DNA from: Stereum hirsutum FP-91666 SS1
Lineage: Eukaryota > Basidiomycota > Agaricomycetes > Russulales > Stereaceae
Length of the DNA: 64,000 bases
Reading direction: 5' to 3'
Assembly (NCBI RefSeq): GCF_000264905.1
Contig: NW_006763137.1
Coordinates: 298,237-362,236 of the forward strand
The translations under genes were made by a program, and so were the position numbers. The notes below the pieces were generated by a model, which was not told where the DNA came from, did not search any database, and saw only the letters and a program-made list of their open reading frames with translations. This document shows positions 10,364 through 22,124 of this stretch, piece by piece. The stretch's first letter is position 1, and each line of letters starts with the position of its first letter.

Positions 10364-12659
10364 TCAAGTCTTCTTCTTTGGGCCACTGAGATCTCCTTCG
10401 CGATAGGGCCGGAACGTCTCCGGTACGCTGAGAATCCCAAGTTCGTCAAATCCCAAGGAATCGTCCGTAAAATCGATCGACAGACCGCACGCTAGGCGGT
10501 GTTCTTTCCAGTCCCTGTATCGTAAATAGATGATGATAGTGCGATTAGCCAGGTACGACATCGCACATCTCAGTGTCGAATGAAGGAGAGGAGACGATAG
10601 ATACGTACATCTTCTGGCATACCGCGCCACAATACCCAACGCCCATACAAGCCTTGCACTTCTTCCCGCCCTTCTCAGTACAGCCTCTCCTCCCGCACTG
10701 TTTCTCGTCCGCACAAGTGTGTTGTAACACGGCGATCCACCACCACCCTCTGGTGTCATCGATTCCGGGTCGACTGGGGCCAGTGGGTAGGACAACGTCG
10801 CGAGTGAGAAGTCGAGGAGGCAGGGATCCAGTGACTTTGTATGCGTCGTCGAAAAGCAAGCGGTAGGTTCGGGGACGAGGGAGCTGTGAGCGAAGGACGG
10901 AGATGATGGGCGGGTGAGTTTGGGCGAGTCGGAGCAAAGTGGAGAAAATCTTGCAGATCTCGGCTGGAAGACGGTGTAGAGGTGAAAATGTGTTCAGTAT
11001 CTGGAACTAATGCGTGGCAGAGATGATGGATTAAAACTGTAGGTGAACGTACCATGAACTCCAGATACAGGGAGACAAAGAGGTAATACGGCTTCTAGTG
11101 TACCGAAAAAGTCTACCTCCCCGAATACTCGTAGGAGGGTTGGGAGTTCATCCCTATCGCACTGAGCGCAGGTGAACAGGATAAAGCTCAAAAAGTTTAG
11201 CACTGGAAGGTAGAGCATCCCTCTACAATCCGTCCTACGCAATAGGTCGAACACCGTCTGCCAGAACGGTCGCGATTTGATGAAAGCCGTAATGACTGGT
11301 GGCGAGATAGGTGGCGGAAAAGCGGCCGTATCGCCTGGATCAGTTACGCGCCAGGTCTGCTCTCCATATGCGGACATCCAAAGACGCCTTTTGAGCCAAT
11401 CTAGAGCGGGAGGGACGTCGATGGCTGTAAAAACTTTGAGCTGTTTGCCCCACGCGGCGAAGAACCGAGACGGCACATCGTTCGTTGCTTTCAAGATCGA
11501 AGAGAGGAAAAGGGCTTGGTTTTGCTGTGTGCCGGTGTCCGTTTTGGACTCCGTGTCGGTAGGGAAGTATACAGTTTCGATGATATGGTAGAAGCATTGG
11601 GTTTCGAAATATTGTGTGGCGTGCATCCAGTAGCGAACAGCGACGGCCACAGTGAGGTCAGACTCAGTACAAAGAGTCTAGGATACCGTTTGTGAGTTGA
11701 CTCAGTAGGGTCTGAAATGATTAGCGAGAACAGGCTAACCTGACGAAAGCTTGAATCCAGGTCTGCTAACGCCATTACGAGTCGAGACAGAAGTGTACGT
11801 TCCACTGAGTGATGATTATGCTCCCTGGAAGTCATAGATGGATCCCGCCACAGCTGCAGGTTGTCAAATGTCCGTCCAAAAGTCAGCAGTTGACAGGCTT
11901 GTAGACAAATGAATAAACAAGATGAACGAACCCGTGCCACCATTGCACCCCAATGCTTCTCCAGAGTGGATACAATGATTTTGTCGACGTCATCCTTCAC
12001 ACCTCCAAGGCGCTGCATCCTTTCAAGTGTCTGCGCGAAGACCGCTAGGGCAATATGATACGGAGATTTTAACTATGCACGCGTGAGTATGAGCACGGAT
12101 TAAGTGGCCTCTTCAACGCCTAGAGAGATTCAAACCCACTTGCTCCTGACCTATTATCTTGTCCTTAAGTGCCTTTGGAGTTCCAGGTGGGTAATCTATC
12201 GTTTTCAGGGTTCCAGATACGCACTTGCATAGCTTCTCAACGACTCCAGCGCGTACGAGGCCTTCCCAAGCGCTCCTGTCAGTCCACTGCACGGCAGAGT
12301 TGACGATGGCGCGGATAGCAGGACATATGTCCTGACGACGAGATGATATATTGGTTATTGATCGACGGTGCATGGAACAAGAGATAGAATGGGCTCTGGG
12401 GGTTATAACTCACCGCTCTCGTGTCCCCCTTCTCGTGGTTTGAGGTACCAATGTGCACACCACTCTTTGCGCTCGATCCAAGGGGTATGTCGAAGATAGC
12501 CACGGTCCGTTTTGGGTCGGACTTGACGATAGCAATCCATTTTTTGTCCATAGAGGGTCCACATCCGAACATATTAAAAGGGTCAAGCACTTCTATCTCT
12601 TCAGCTGACTCAGAGCTGAAATATTTCGCCGCCAGAGTGGCCACGGCTGGGTCGTTCAT
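10364..12659 (-). CDS. MYND-type zinc-finger protein
   Basis: Exons (minus) 12659-12414, 12331-12140, 12072-11932, 11853-11740, 11677-11053, 10963-10609 and 10514-10364; all phases agree, about 608 aa. The C-terminal MYND zinc finger is CGRRGCTEKGGKKCKACMG followed by YCGAVCQK and, after an intron, DWKEHRLAC, which supplies the full C/H ligand set. The preceding roughly 500 residues are helical and have no domain I can name. MYND fingers usually bind proline-rich peptides; no SET domain is seen, so methyltransferase activity is not implied. This architecture (long helical region, late MYND) is common in agaricomycete gene families. A paralogue with the same exon order is at 61751-64000, interrupted by a MITE. 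ATG 12659 is preceded by in-frame non-coding-looking sequence. Confidence 0.88.
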
Positions 12660-13691
12660 CTTCAGAGTCTAAGGAAGTGGTCAATTGACACGAATTTCAG
12701 TACGACAAGTGATAATCTCGAAAGAGTAAAGCAGTAACTAGAAGACTTCGAGGTCGTCGTCAACGGTCAAGGCCCTGCATTTGCTTCCGTTAAGCGCCTG
12801 AGCCGGAGAACCCCGTCCGTGGCGTGTCATCAACGCGACTTTTGCGCGACTGTGTTCCTCAGCACAGCGTCCGAGTCCGGCAGTGCTATGTACCCCCATC
12901 CTAACCACCACCTACGTCCCACCAACCAAAGTTCAAGGTCGTTGCAGACTCTAGATTTTTTTTGGCTCGGACGTGTATGTACTCGGCTGCCGTTGGTCAC
13001 AAAATAGTAGTCGCTGACTAGTATGATTGTTTCCCTTTTGCTCGCATACTAGTACTAGATGACTCTTCAGTAATACTTATCTATAGATGTAGGAGTACTT
13101 TCGTTCCAAATCGTCTGAACGACGAGTCTCAGCTGCGTGGAGAAAACTGATATTTCAGGCGCCCTGTCTCGAACAGTGTTTAGGCAGTTGCATTTTCGAA
13201 TACTGTGACGAACTTTGTCTTTCCAGTTATCCGAGTCGGTGTTAATACGCAACTGACGGCATATCTTGCGAGCAAGCTGGGAGTGGACGTAAGAGATGCG
13301 AGCAGAATGACCATCATGTGATGGAGACAGTAATGAAGGTGAATAGCCATTTATGGAGACAATAAGTATGAAAAGGTGACGACGAAGTCGACGCAGCAAT
13401 TTCAGACCGTCATGGCGAGACACTCCGTTCAGCTGTACGTGGAACGGGGATCTGGAATGACTGCTTCAGCAGCTCGGTGGTCCAGGGACCGCACGGTTCT
13501 GAGAACGATCCACCAAGGTCCACCACCATCGCGTCCTGTCAACTTCTCGGTTCGGATGCCAGATACAAGCTCAAGCATACAGCTTGATGCTTTTGCGTTC
13601 ATTCTGTTACCTCGTGGAAGGACCTGCTTCCATTCGTTCCCACCCAGCGGACATTTATGATGGACGTGGGTGTTTTCCAATCTGAAAGGGT
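12660..13691. other. Intergenic, divergent
   Basis: Separates the MYND gene (minus) from the P450 (plus). Scattered frames on both strands have no domain. The right end carries the TATA-like site described separately. Confidence 0.45.
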
Positions 13692-13700
13692 TATATAAAG
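13692..13700 (+). promoter_or_regulatory. TATA-like box upstream of P450
   Basis: TATATAAAG, 71 bases before ATG 13771, at a usual spacing for a fungal TATA box. Confidence 0.45.
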
Positions 13701-13770
13701 CAAGTGGTTGTGATGAGCTCCGAATGTCGTCGAAAGTCCCTCGTCTCTGTGTCAGACATCTCCCGTCACT

Positions 13771-15611
13771 ATGTTCACCATTCGTTCTCTCTGGGAAGTA
13801 CTGTCGATAGTCTTATCGTCTCTTCTTCTTCTACTTGTAGCGGATATAACTCAGTACATCTTGTCAAAACAACGCCTTCTCTTGACAAAGAAAGCTTCCT
13901 CGTCAGGCGTTTTATCTCTCCCAGCGCTATGGTCAATTGGTTCTCCTGAGATTTTCATTCGTCATCATTATTTTTTGCGCGACATGTACCATCGCCTAGC
14001 TGGGGCTTGGTTCAAGTTCAAAGTTCACAACGTATGTCTGTCAAGTATTTCTTCTTCTGAATCGTTCAATTTCTGACCTTTTATGTCTCTATTACAGGAA
14101 AGCGTGACCGTTATGTTTGGAGCGGAGGCAAGGAAGAAGTTCTTCTCTGAGAAGATGTTTAGCGGCCATGATGGATACGGACTTCTAGTAAGTACACCAC
14201 ATTATCAGTTACACTCAACAATTGATGTCTCTGAAGTTTCCAATGATGAAATATATACCGTCGAACAAGCACGGTCCTCATGGAACAAATACATTTTCTT
14301 GGCTGCTTTCCAGTTTCAAGCGGACAGAGTTCTTGGAGCCGTGTATGCTCCTTCACAGGCTGTTGTGCTTTTATATGATGCTAACTCTTGAGTATCGTAG
14401 GTTTGCTTCCCATACAACTGGAGGCAATGGCGGAGTGCTCTAAGCTCGGAGATAACGGAATATTTGATCCTTTCGTCACCCTAGACCAAGTACGACTTTT
14501 CTCCTTGGGTATATTACCGACCGTGATCGCTGATGAGACTAACGTAGCTCATGCTTCGCATATCACTGCGCGTCCATCTTGGTCCTGAGGTCACTTCCAA
14601 TCCTACTGTCTGTTCCAAAGCCATTCGCGCATATCGTTGGATATGCTCTGGGAATAATCCGAGCTCTCTTCTCTTTCCTCTCTTCCCAACGCCCGCTCGA
14701 GTATTTCGCATAATTGGAGGGGTACAATTATTCCAGATCGTCGCCGAGGTTTATAATCGGCGCAAGGAATCACTTTCTTCGCGTCGCGATATTATACAGA
14801 CCTTGCTTGATACCAACACCGATGTCAAGGAGGCTGCGTCGGTTCGTACTTCTCATACTATCGATTGCCATCATCCCTGACTTTGATCATTGTCTAGCTT
14901 CTCATTGGGACTGTCTTTGCGGATCACAGCAACACTGGCATTGTTCTCTGCTGGTTTATGCTCCACATCTGTCACCATACGGCCTGGAGAGATCGTATAC
15001 AAGCCGAGGTTGACGCATTTATAGCGGCTCATAAAGTAGAGGGCACGACCGTTTCGGAGTCACTGGCCGCACTTCCCTTCGAAACATGGGAGAGATCTCT
15101 TTCCACAATCGACCTCTGCCTCCAGGAGACTCTTCGTCTCGTCGGAAATGCCGCCATCATCCGCCGCAACATGGGTGAGGACGTCATCATCGCAGGCAGG
15201 ACTATTCATCGCGGCGAGTACGCAATGTACATGACCGCGGATGCACATCACAATGAGACCATCTTCCCTGACCCGAGCGTTTTCAATCCACAACGTGACT
15301 TCGGCAAGCCCTCTGACGGATTTTTTCTCGCTTGGGGTGCTGGTGAGAACATCTATTCATCTCCAACATAGACAGTATAGAGAATTGTTTACACAGGCTC
15401 TCATCCGTGCCTCGGACGTCGTATGGGACAAGTCAGCATCAAGATTATGACCACTATGATCCTTTCGATGTTCACCGTGGATGTTGTAGGTTCTGATGGA
15501 AAGCGCCTGGCAGAGGTTCCGGAGGCCCGTCTGAATTTGTTTGGTGTTGGCTATCCTAACACACCAGCGTTCCTGCGTTATGCGAAGAGGAAGGGCACGG
15601 CTTGGGTCTGA
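13771..15611 (+). CDS. Cytochrome P450, frame unclear around exon 3
   Basis: Membrane-bound haem monooxygenase of unknown substrate. MFTIRSLWEVLSIVLSSLLLLLV is an N-terminal anchor. Exons 13771-14031, 14098-14187, (about 14245)-14340, 14401-14489, 14548-14841, 14898-15342 and 15397-15611. Landmarks: I-helix IGTVFADHSNTG (the usual AGxDT is degenerate), K-helix ETLR, and the Cys-ligand loop WGAGSHPCLGRR split by the last intron. The general look is of the fungal CYP51-like group; no family number is claimed. Oddity: the conserved stretch VLMEQIHFLG near 14280 is in a frame that cannot be reached from exon 2 with a GT-AG junction I can find, and the frame just before it holds several stops. Either a small exon is missed or one nucleotide has been gained or lost. 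Confidence 0.8.
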
Positions 15612-16206
15612 ATGTAGCATGACGATTGCACATAAGTATGTTCGGTGATACGTAGACATCTTATCATCAATGCAACATGCCCTTCGTATGGATGTCTGTC
15701 CACGGCAAAGCCTCGAAACTATACAATTTCCACATCGATGGTCTCCTGGATCCGAGCACAGCCCGCACCGCCTTTGGTTTTGACTATATTTGTGGGTGGG
15801 TGAGACGGCAAATGTCAAGGGTATAAAGACGCATGACAAAACAAGAAAAAGAGATTAATCAGTAACCATCGCCATACTCATCCCATGTCGTGTCACGTCC
15901 ACATCGAGAAACAAAGCCGCAAGCGAAATGATGCAAAAAATAAAGGAGTAAAAGCAGAAGAAGCATGATAGATAGTAAGAGAAGAGTGATAGGTGGAACG
16001 ATGGCGGTTACGCGCGGTACGTGGCGAGCACAAGCGCAAGTGCGTGGCACCCAGACTTAGCGCGAAACACAAAGGACAGAGGAAGGGTTTTTTTGATGGA
16101 ATGATGCGGTGACGGTGATGGGTACGGGTGATGCGGATGGTGAGGCGACAGCGCAAGCCGCGAGACCTCAAATGGAGAAACTAGGACCAAGAGCAAATAA
16201 AACAAG
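15612..16206. other. Intergenic, converging genes
   Basis: 3' flank of the P450 and of the C2H2 exon. No supported gene. It could hold a further 3' exon of the zinc-finger gene if the GTGAGT at its end is a real donor. Confidence 0.4.
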
Positions 16207-16394
16207 TCACTCACGATGTCGATTCAACGCATCCAGCCTCGCAAACGGCTTCTTACACCCTTCGCACGTAACCGGCCGATGGTTCGAATGCAGCTGCTGG
16301 TGTCTCTTGCAGTCATGCTGCCTCGCGAAGCGTTTCCCGCACCCAGGCCATTTGCACTGGAAGGGCTTCTCGTCCACGTGTGAGCGTTTGTGGC
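16207..16394 (-). CDS. C2H2 zinc-finger exon (Swi5/Ace2- or Crz1-like fingers)
   Basis: Open exon after a good acceptor (TCCAACAG at 16401-16395). It encodes the end of one finger (HKRSH, linker VDEKPFQ), a full finger (CKWPGC...FARQHDCKRHQQLH) and most of another (CEGCKKPFARLDALNRHR), then stops. The linker and the RLDALNRH motif resemble the Swi5/Ace2 and Crz1 DNA-binding regions, so nuclear transcription-factor activity is likely. The first Cys pair must come from an upstream exon that I could not place. The last His of finger 3 is missing unless GTGAGT at 16212 is a donor. A junction from 16563 in the upstream RRM gene would be in phase (ELITEG/HKRSH), so the exon may belong to that gene; without that join it is an orphan fragment. 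Confidence 0.55.
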
Positions 16395-16557
16395 CTGTTG
16401 GACAATAGAAGATGGGCAAAGCACACACATCAGATCAGGTTCATGTGGAACGGATATCAAAGACAGATGTAGATGGTAACACGTCGGCAAGGGTGGATGG
16501 GACGGTCGCGGAATGCGAAGAGGGAAAAGGAAGGGAGAACGAACGGCCATATCGAAC

Positions 16558-18266
16558 TCAAATAATATCGTCACCTTCCGTAATCAGCTCTCGTGGCTCT
16601 GGTGGTGGGTTCAGCGCAGAGATCCTCAGCGTTTCCCCTACAAACGACAGACTGATCCCTTCCCCGATGAGACCGTCCAATGTTGACCCTTCTAGATCAT
16701 GCAGAGCAAGGTTTGCATCGAAGACCCCCGCGAACTCAACGCTACATTGAGGTCCTTCGCGCTTCTGTCGGAAGGTAAGTTTGCGGAAACCGCGTCTAGA
16801 CTGGAACAGCTGATGAAGGGCGTTTTCTAAGATATCTGGCGATTTATTTGGTGGGAGAGGGTATCTCGGGAGATTCCCAACGTAGAGGGTCCTATCCGCG
16901 ATTGGGGTATGAGAGGGCACGTCAGGGTTGTCGTCATTCTCATCGACAATGCCCGGCTCTCCATTGGAAGGCTTGGTACGGTCAGCAAAGACCCTGATGC
17001 GACGTAGAAAGCGAATGCCATCGAGTATCGACGTCGTTTCTGACGAGGTCGATGTCAGCCCTACCTCCTCAGAGGCGCTGTCGGGAGCCTCTTCGCCGTG
17101 TGCTCTTGGTCTAGGCGTCACAGGAGCAACCTCGTCAATATGGGCACTAGAAGTGATAAACCACGTTTGACAGTAGGTGCTAAGCATGTGGATTTAGTTA
17201 GCAGGCAACCATGTCATATTGGATGCGCTCAGAAAAGCCTACCACGTTGTGCCTGTGGCACCGCTTCGATAATTCTTCTGGTTGCAAGAGGGGCAGACCG
17301 CTTCCTCCTCACTCGCCTCGGAGGGCAATCGGAAGCGAAGATGAGCGTTCATATTGATAGCTGATCCTGGAACGACCATCCACTCCACAGGTCGTATGAG
17401 CGTTCCGTTTTGAGCGGAGATGTCGTAGTCGCCTCGCTCGACAAGCCGTCGACCAGCTCTCTTTCGGAAATAAAATCGGAGAAACTCGTCGAGGTCCTAA
17501 ATTAGTACGGGATGAATAAGATCTTGAGTAATAGGAGCGCAGACAACTGAGCGTACCTCCCAGGTAGAGCATAGCTCTAGAGGAAGACGGATGCTATGTC
17601 CAAGCATGTCTAAAAGTGATATGGGACGGCTGTCGGGATTCAGGCCACCTTCCCACGAATACCCCAGGACCTGGGGGATTCCTTGGACGCAACGGCTGAT
17701 CTCAAGGATCGCTGCATGAGATGTGCGAACCTGGTGGTCCACCCGTGTGATAGTGATGCTAAAGGCAGCGGATTGATCAACGGATGAGAGCGAGACAAAC
17801 CGACCAAAGGGCAGACGTACGAGTTAGAAAGACCTAACAGAGACCTGATAATATCTGTCTGCTCTGATAGCCTCCTTCGACTCTCAACGAGCTCATCCTG
17901 CTTGAAGAGACCCCACCCAATCTTCCTCCATGAGTCCCGCATCATACTTCCCGAGCCTCCTTTCTGCAGACTATCTCGGAAACGAGCTATCTTGGCGTAC
18001 AAATCAAGTATAAGCGTCCGAGAGTTGCTAACGGACTGTTGAATTGCCATTTGGACATCAGGTGGGAGCGATGCCGCATCTTTGGCCAGAAATACGCCTT
18101 GGACGAGATGAAGTGTGCGTAGAGACGTGTCTAGTTCTGCGAGCAACTGTTGATACTCCTCTGAGGCACCCTTGCTCTCGCTGAGAAGAGCACGGACGTC
18201 GTAAGCTATCTTCAGGATAGACAAAACGTCTCCGAAAGAGCCAAAAGTAAAGCCAATGACCGACAT
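16558..18266 (-). CDS. Fungal N-terminal / ubiquitin-like / Zn-ribbon protein fused to an scw1-like RRM
   Basis: Exons (minus) 18266-17821, 17758-17557, 17496-17243 and 17179-16558, about 508 aa. Residues 1 to about 150 (MSVIGFTFGSFGDVLSILKIAYDV start, helical, SMMRDSWRKIGWGLFKQDEL) match the agaricomycete N-terminal helical domain found before a ubiquitin-like domain. The middle region (VLGYSWEGGLNPDSRPISLLDMLG, LDEFLRFYF) is the ubiquitin-like fold of that family. A four-Cys ribbon follows: CPSC in exon 3 and CTYC across intron 3. Family members normally end soon after; here the same open exon runs through a Ser/Pro linker into an RRM with RNP2 LYVGNL, an RNP1-like GPQCSVEF, and ALHDLEG, as in scw1/Whi3. 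The join is inside one exon, so it is a true fusion unless the assembly is wrong. It suggests an RNA-binding signalling protein; the role is inferred. Confidence 0.8.
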
Positions 18267-18693
18267 GAAGAGGAGGATGAGGATGAAATCTATGGAAGTA
18301 GTATGGCAGTGCCAATATTAGTATCGGGCGCTTGGAAGATACACATCGATCACTGGGTTCCGTGGCCAGGAACTTTACAGCTGATGACCACCTCTGTGTT
18401 GTGAGATCAATGTTGTGAATCTGGTTTATGAGTTGACGAAAATCCGTACATCATGAGTGCAAAAACCAGGAACTTAGTAGCACTGGCCCAATCCCCAAAA
18501 GCCTTGGCCCTTGGGCCACACCAATCATGGCACGTGAGCCATTCGAACACGCGTTTTCGAGACGCGACGCCGACCAAAACAGATACTTGTATTGTGGTAT
18601 CGATCTTCCCATCCTCCTTCGACCTCTCCACTTTGCTTTGTTGCTACTCTTCTCAGTTTGTTTGTTTATCTTAATTTGTATCGCAACGTTTGC
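18267..18693. other. Divergent intergenic
   Basis: Promoter region between the RRM-fusion gene (minus) and the NADAR gene (plus). Pyrimidine-rich just before ATG 18694. No distinct motif is called. Confidence 0.45.
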
Positions 18694-21397
18694 ATGGGCA
18701 ACTCGCCTTCAAGATATCCTGTTGGCTATCTCAACCCAACGCCTGGTGCAGGTGGCTACACTCCATATCCTTTCCCACAACCGCAAGTAGAGAAGAAATC
18801 GAAGGGATGGGGTTTGTTCAAGAGCGAGAAGAGGAGGAGGCAAGAGGCACTTGATTTGGCCAGGCAATATATGCAATACACAATGCCCGCTGTGGTTCAA
18901 TACCCCGCCACATACTATTGTGAGTGTTCTATCTTAGTTTGTCAGTTAGACTCCAGGTGAGTTCGTTCTTGCATCGGAAGTCAAATGATTCAGTGAAGCT
19001 TCAAGCTCGTTTCCCCATTGTCAATGTTGCGTCAATATACTATCGTTTTTCAATGCCTAGTAGTGTCGCGGTGCCAACAGAGTCTCAATACGACGTCCGA
19101 AGCTCTCTGAATGGCTTGATATTAAATCTTTGGATCTCCTTGGAGAACTATCTATTGGACGGACGTAGCACTTGGATAGCGATAACGACCAGATGGCAGG
19201 CTAGGCGTTTATCTAATATGCTACTCGATCGCTCGTTCATTGTGATAGACTGGAGTAGTGAATCTCATATTTATATGGCGAGCATGTGTTCCCCTGCTGG
19301 CGAAGGAACTATTTTAAGACGCTGTCGACGGATTATCTCACTGAATTCTTCCCTGGGCTGTGGCCCATCATTTCATGCACTGACCAACTCAACTTTGACT
19401 ACCCTGCTCACAGATCCTCAAGCCGACCAAAATGCTCAGTCTGTCTACCCCCAAACCCTCCTCGCCCAATCCCAACCATCGAGCGCCGCGCAACAACCCG
19501 TCATCCCCACTGTACTTCCAGACCCGAATGCTCAAATGCAATCCATGCCCAACCCGATACCCTTTCCTCAACAGCAACAACAACCGCAAATGAGTCAGAA
19601 TGGACCCGTCATACCTGATCTCGGCGACTTCGACCTCGGCCGTGATCGTGACCATGACCATCGTCAGCGATACCGTTCGTCGATAACATCCGACTCGGAC
19701 TCAGACGATTCATATACCGACTCCTACTCGCCGACGGAGAGTTCTCCGTCGACTACGACGTATGAGCGAAGGAGACGAAGACGGCGGCGTAGAGAACGTG
19801 AACGTGAGAGAGACAGGGACAGGGACAGGGACAGAGGTCGATACCGGTCGCATCGCTCCCACAGAACAAGCACCCGCCCTCATCTATCTTCGCAGACCGC
19901 ACATTCATCGCGCCACAGACATACGGTCAATCCCCTACCTCCGCCACCGAAAGACATCCTCGCCACGACACCCTATCGAGCCCTTCTACCAGAACTACCA
20001 TCGAACCGCGGCGAGTACTGGCGCTCCTTCCCGGCCTCCATCGATCCCTACTCTCACTCCCATCCTCTACACGACCAAGGAACTCTTGGAACCTACGCCG
20101 AAGCTCGGGAACGAGAATTTGAACGGCAGGAACGTGAACGCGAGCGTGAGCAGCGAAAAAATGGCAGGGGTGGCGGGTTTTTCAGCGCGCTGAGAAGGAG
20201 AAGGAGGAGAGATAACGACGCCCAGGAGACGTTGGCGCAAGCCGCGACGATGATGGCACAGCAGTTTGTTCCACTTGGTGGCGTGCCACAGCCGACAAGG
20301 ATGGGTATGGGAATGCCAATTCCTGAACATCATCCCCCCGCCCCGGACGGCGGACTCGATCCTTCTATGTCGAGTAATCAGATGCCACCAGGTGGATTCG
20401 TCGCTCCTCCCGAAGGTATGGACTATCGTCAGCACAGCGACATGGACCACGGGGATGGACCTATGCGTATGCCGTCTCCCCGACCTGGAGGAAGCGCAGA
20501 AGGACCCCCCGTCATCCCTCCTGTCGGAATGAGCATGATGAATAGCTTGGGGATGGACGGTCCACCGCCCGGATTCGTCCCTCAACCGCAAGGTTCTCAG
20601 ATGCCTATGAGTCCAGGACCCAGGATGTTCAGGCCTAATGCTACGCCCGGTCCATCCAACGCAAGGATGCCTTCTCCTGCGATAAACCCAGGTGGTGGAT
20701 CGTCTCAGCGCGGGACGCCGTATCAACATATCTCCACTCTGATGGGTATGCCCTCGCCTGGCGCACCTAACGGCGTACCCATGCCTTCGCCCTCGGTTAT
20801 GCCGATGCAGATGCCGACACCCGGACCAGGAGGACAGCAGCAGATTCGTTTCACCGGCGATCCGAACAGCCCCTACTATGGGTTCTTGCAGCATAGTAAC
20901 CATACGATTCTGTACGAGGAGGACCTGTACCCGACGGGGCTGCATCTATATGAGGCGATGAAGTTCTTGAGGGGCAGGTTCGATATTGCGGAGATGATTA
21001 GGACGGCGGAGACGCCACAGGACGTGTTCAGGATTAGTTTTGAGAATTCGGATGCGCAGAGGGAGGATTGGAGGGAGATCGCGTTGAGAAAGGTGCGTTC
21101 CATTCTTGGCCCTCGTGCATTCTTCCCGCTTTGCTCCCCTCTCTTTTTCCCTCGCTGGTATAATGGCGGCTAACGGATGCCTTTGTGGCACAGGTTGACG
21201 AAGTGCTGTACCAGAAGTTCAGACAGCACGAAGATCTCAGGCTGTTGCTCATCGGTACCGGGACTGCTGAGCTCATATACGCCGATAGTAACGACGGTTT
21301 CTGGGATACGGGTCCTGGCGGTGACGGGTCGAACGAGCTGGGCAAGGCGCTTATGCGCGTGAGAGAGAGGTTGATGAGGGAGGCGGGTATGGCGTAG
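18694..21397 (+). CDS. NADAR-domain (YbiA-like) protein with long disordered N-terminus
   Basis: Exons 18694-18919, 19414-21092 and 21194-21397, about 702 aa. It starts MGNSPSRY, a possible N-myristoylation site. The first 530 or so residues are low-complexity: Gln/Pro-rich, an Arg/Asp/Glu block around 19750-19850, and Met/Pro/Gly-rich repeats. The C-terminal 150 residues form a NADAR domain: YYGFLQHSNHTILYEEDLYP, LHLYEAMKF, MIRTAETPQDV, DWREIALRKV, VLYQKFRQHEDLRLLLIGTG, DGFWDTG, NELGKALMRVRERL. NADAR/COG3236 proteins hydrolyse N-glycosidic bonds of ADP-ribose-type or riboflavin-pathway intermediates. The usual Glu in the PTxEH segment is replaced here (YPTGLH), so the substrate is uncertain. 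Intron 1 (494 nt) is long and open in one frame but reads as non-coding. Confidence 0.85.
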
Positions 21398-22124
21398 TCT
21401 CCGCGAAGACGATATTATGATTGGGCGTCCTGTCAAGCTCTTAAGGACGACAACGACGGCTGATGACTGATGATGCTCACGATCTCCAAAATGATAATGG
21501 TCTCTGAATTTTTCTCTTCTTTTGCTTCGTGTTCATTTGGTTTCCCATGTGCTTTACTTTCTAACCTGTGTTGTTTCATGCCGTTCGATGCCGGTTGCTT
21601 GCGGTCTTTTTTACTTCTTGACTTATTCTATCCGTATACGCGCCACCTCCCCTTTGCTCCATGTTGTACCCTTGTCTAAACTCTGCGATACGATATGCCC
21701 TATTCTTCGTCTCATTGTTGCTCATTCACCTCCCGTTCTATTTATCTTTGAACTGCGAGACCTCTCCATCGATAGCCTATCCGAAACGCCTCCTACTTTC
21801 TTTCGAGCCTACCAGTTACTTATGTTGCAGTGCATCAAGTGTCTATACACGGTACAAATCCCGGAAGGTCACATATATACTGCACTATACTATTTTCCCG
21901 TCGCGCTCTTAATTTTCATTCAGTGAATGGACGGAGACGTCGCGGCTTGTCGCCACGCTATACATAACCGTTGTTTATGAATGTTCGGCTCGTTTGTCGC
22001 TATATCTTTGTTCGGGTAACTGATGTATACAAGAATCAGACGACGTCGACAGTGTACCACTCAAACTCTTTTATTGGGGGTAAGAAGTTGCAACAACAAA
22101 CACTACGCCAATGCCCTCCCGCCA
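21398..22124. other. Intergenic, converging 3' ends
   Basis: 3' UTRs of the NADAR gene (plus) and the GMC oxidoreductase (minus). The T-rich stretch 21500-21920 has no supported gene. Confidence 0.5.

Noticed and set aside
18920..19413. Open frame through NADAR intron 1
   Set aside because: The frame is open by chance; the splice from 18919 to 19414 joins TYY to YPQADQN in phase and the intron sequence has no protein-like character.
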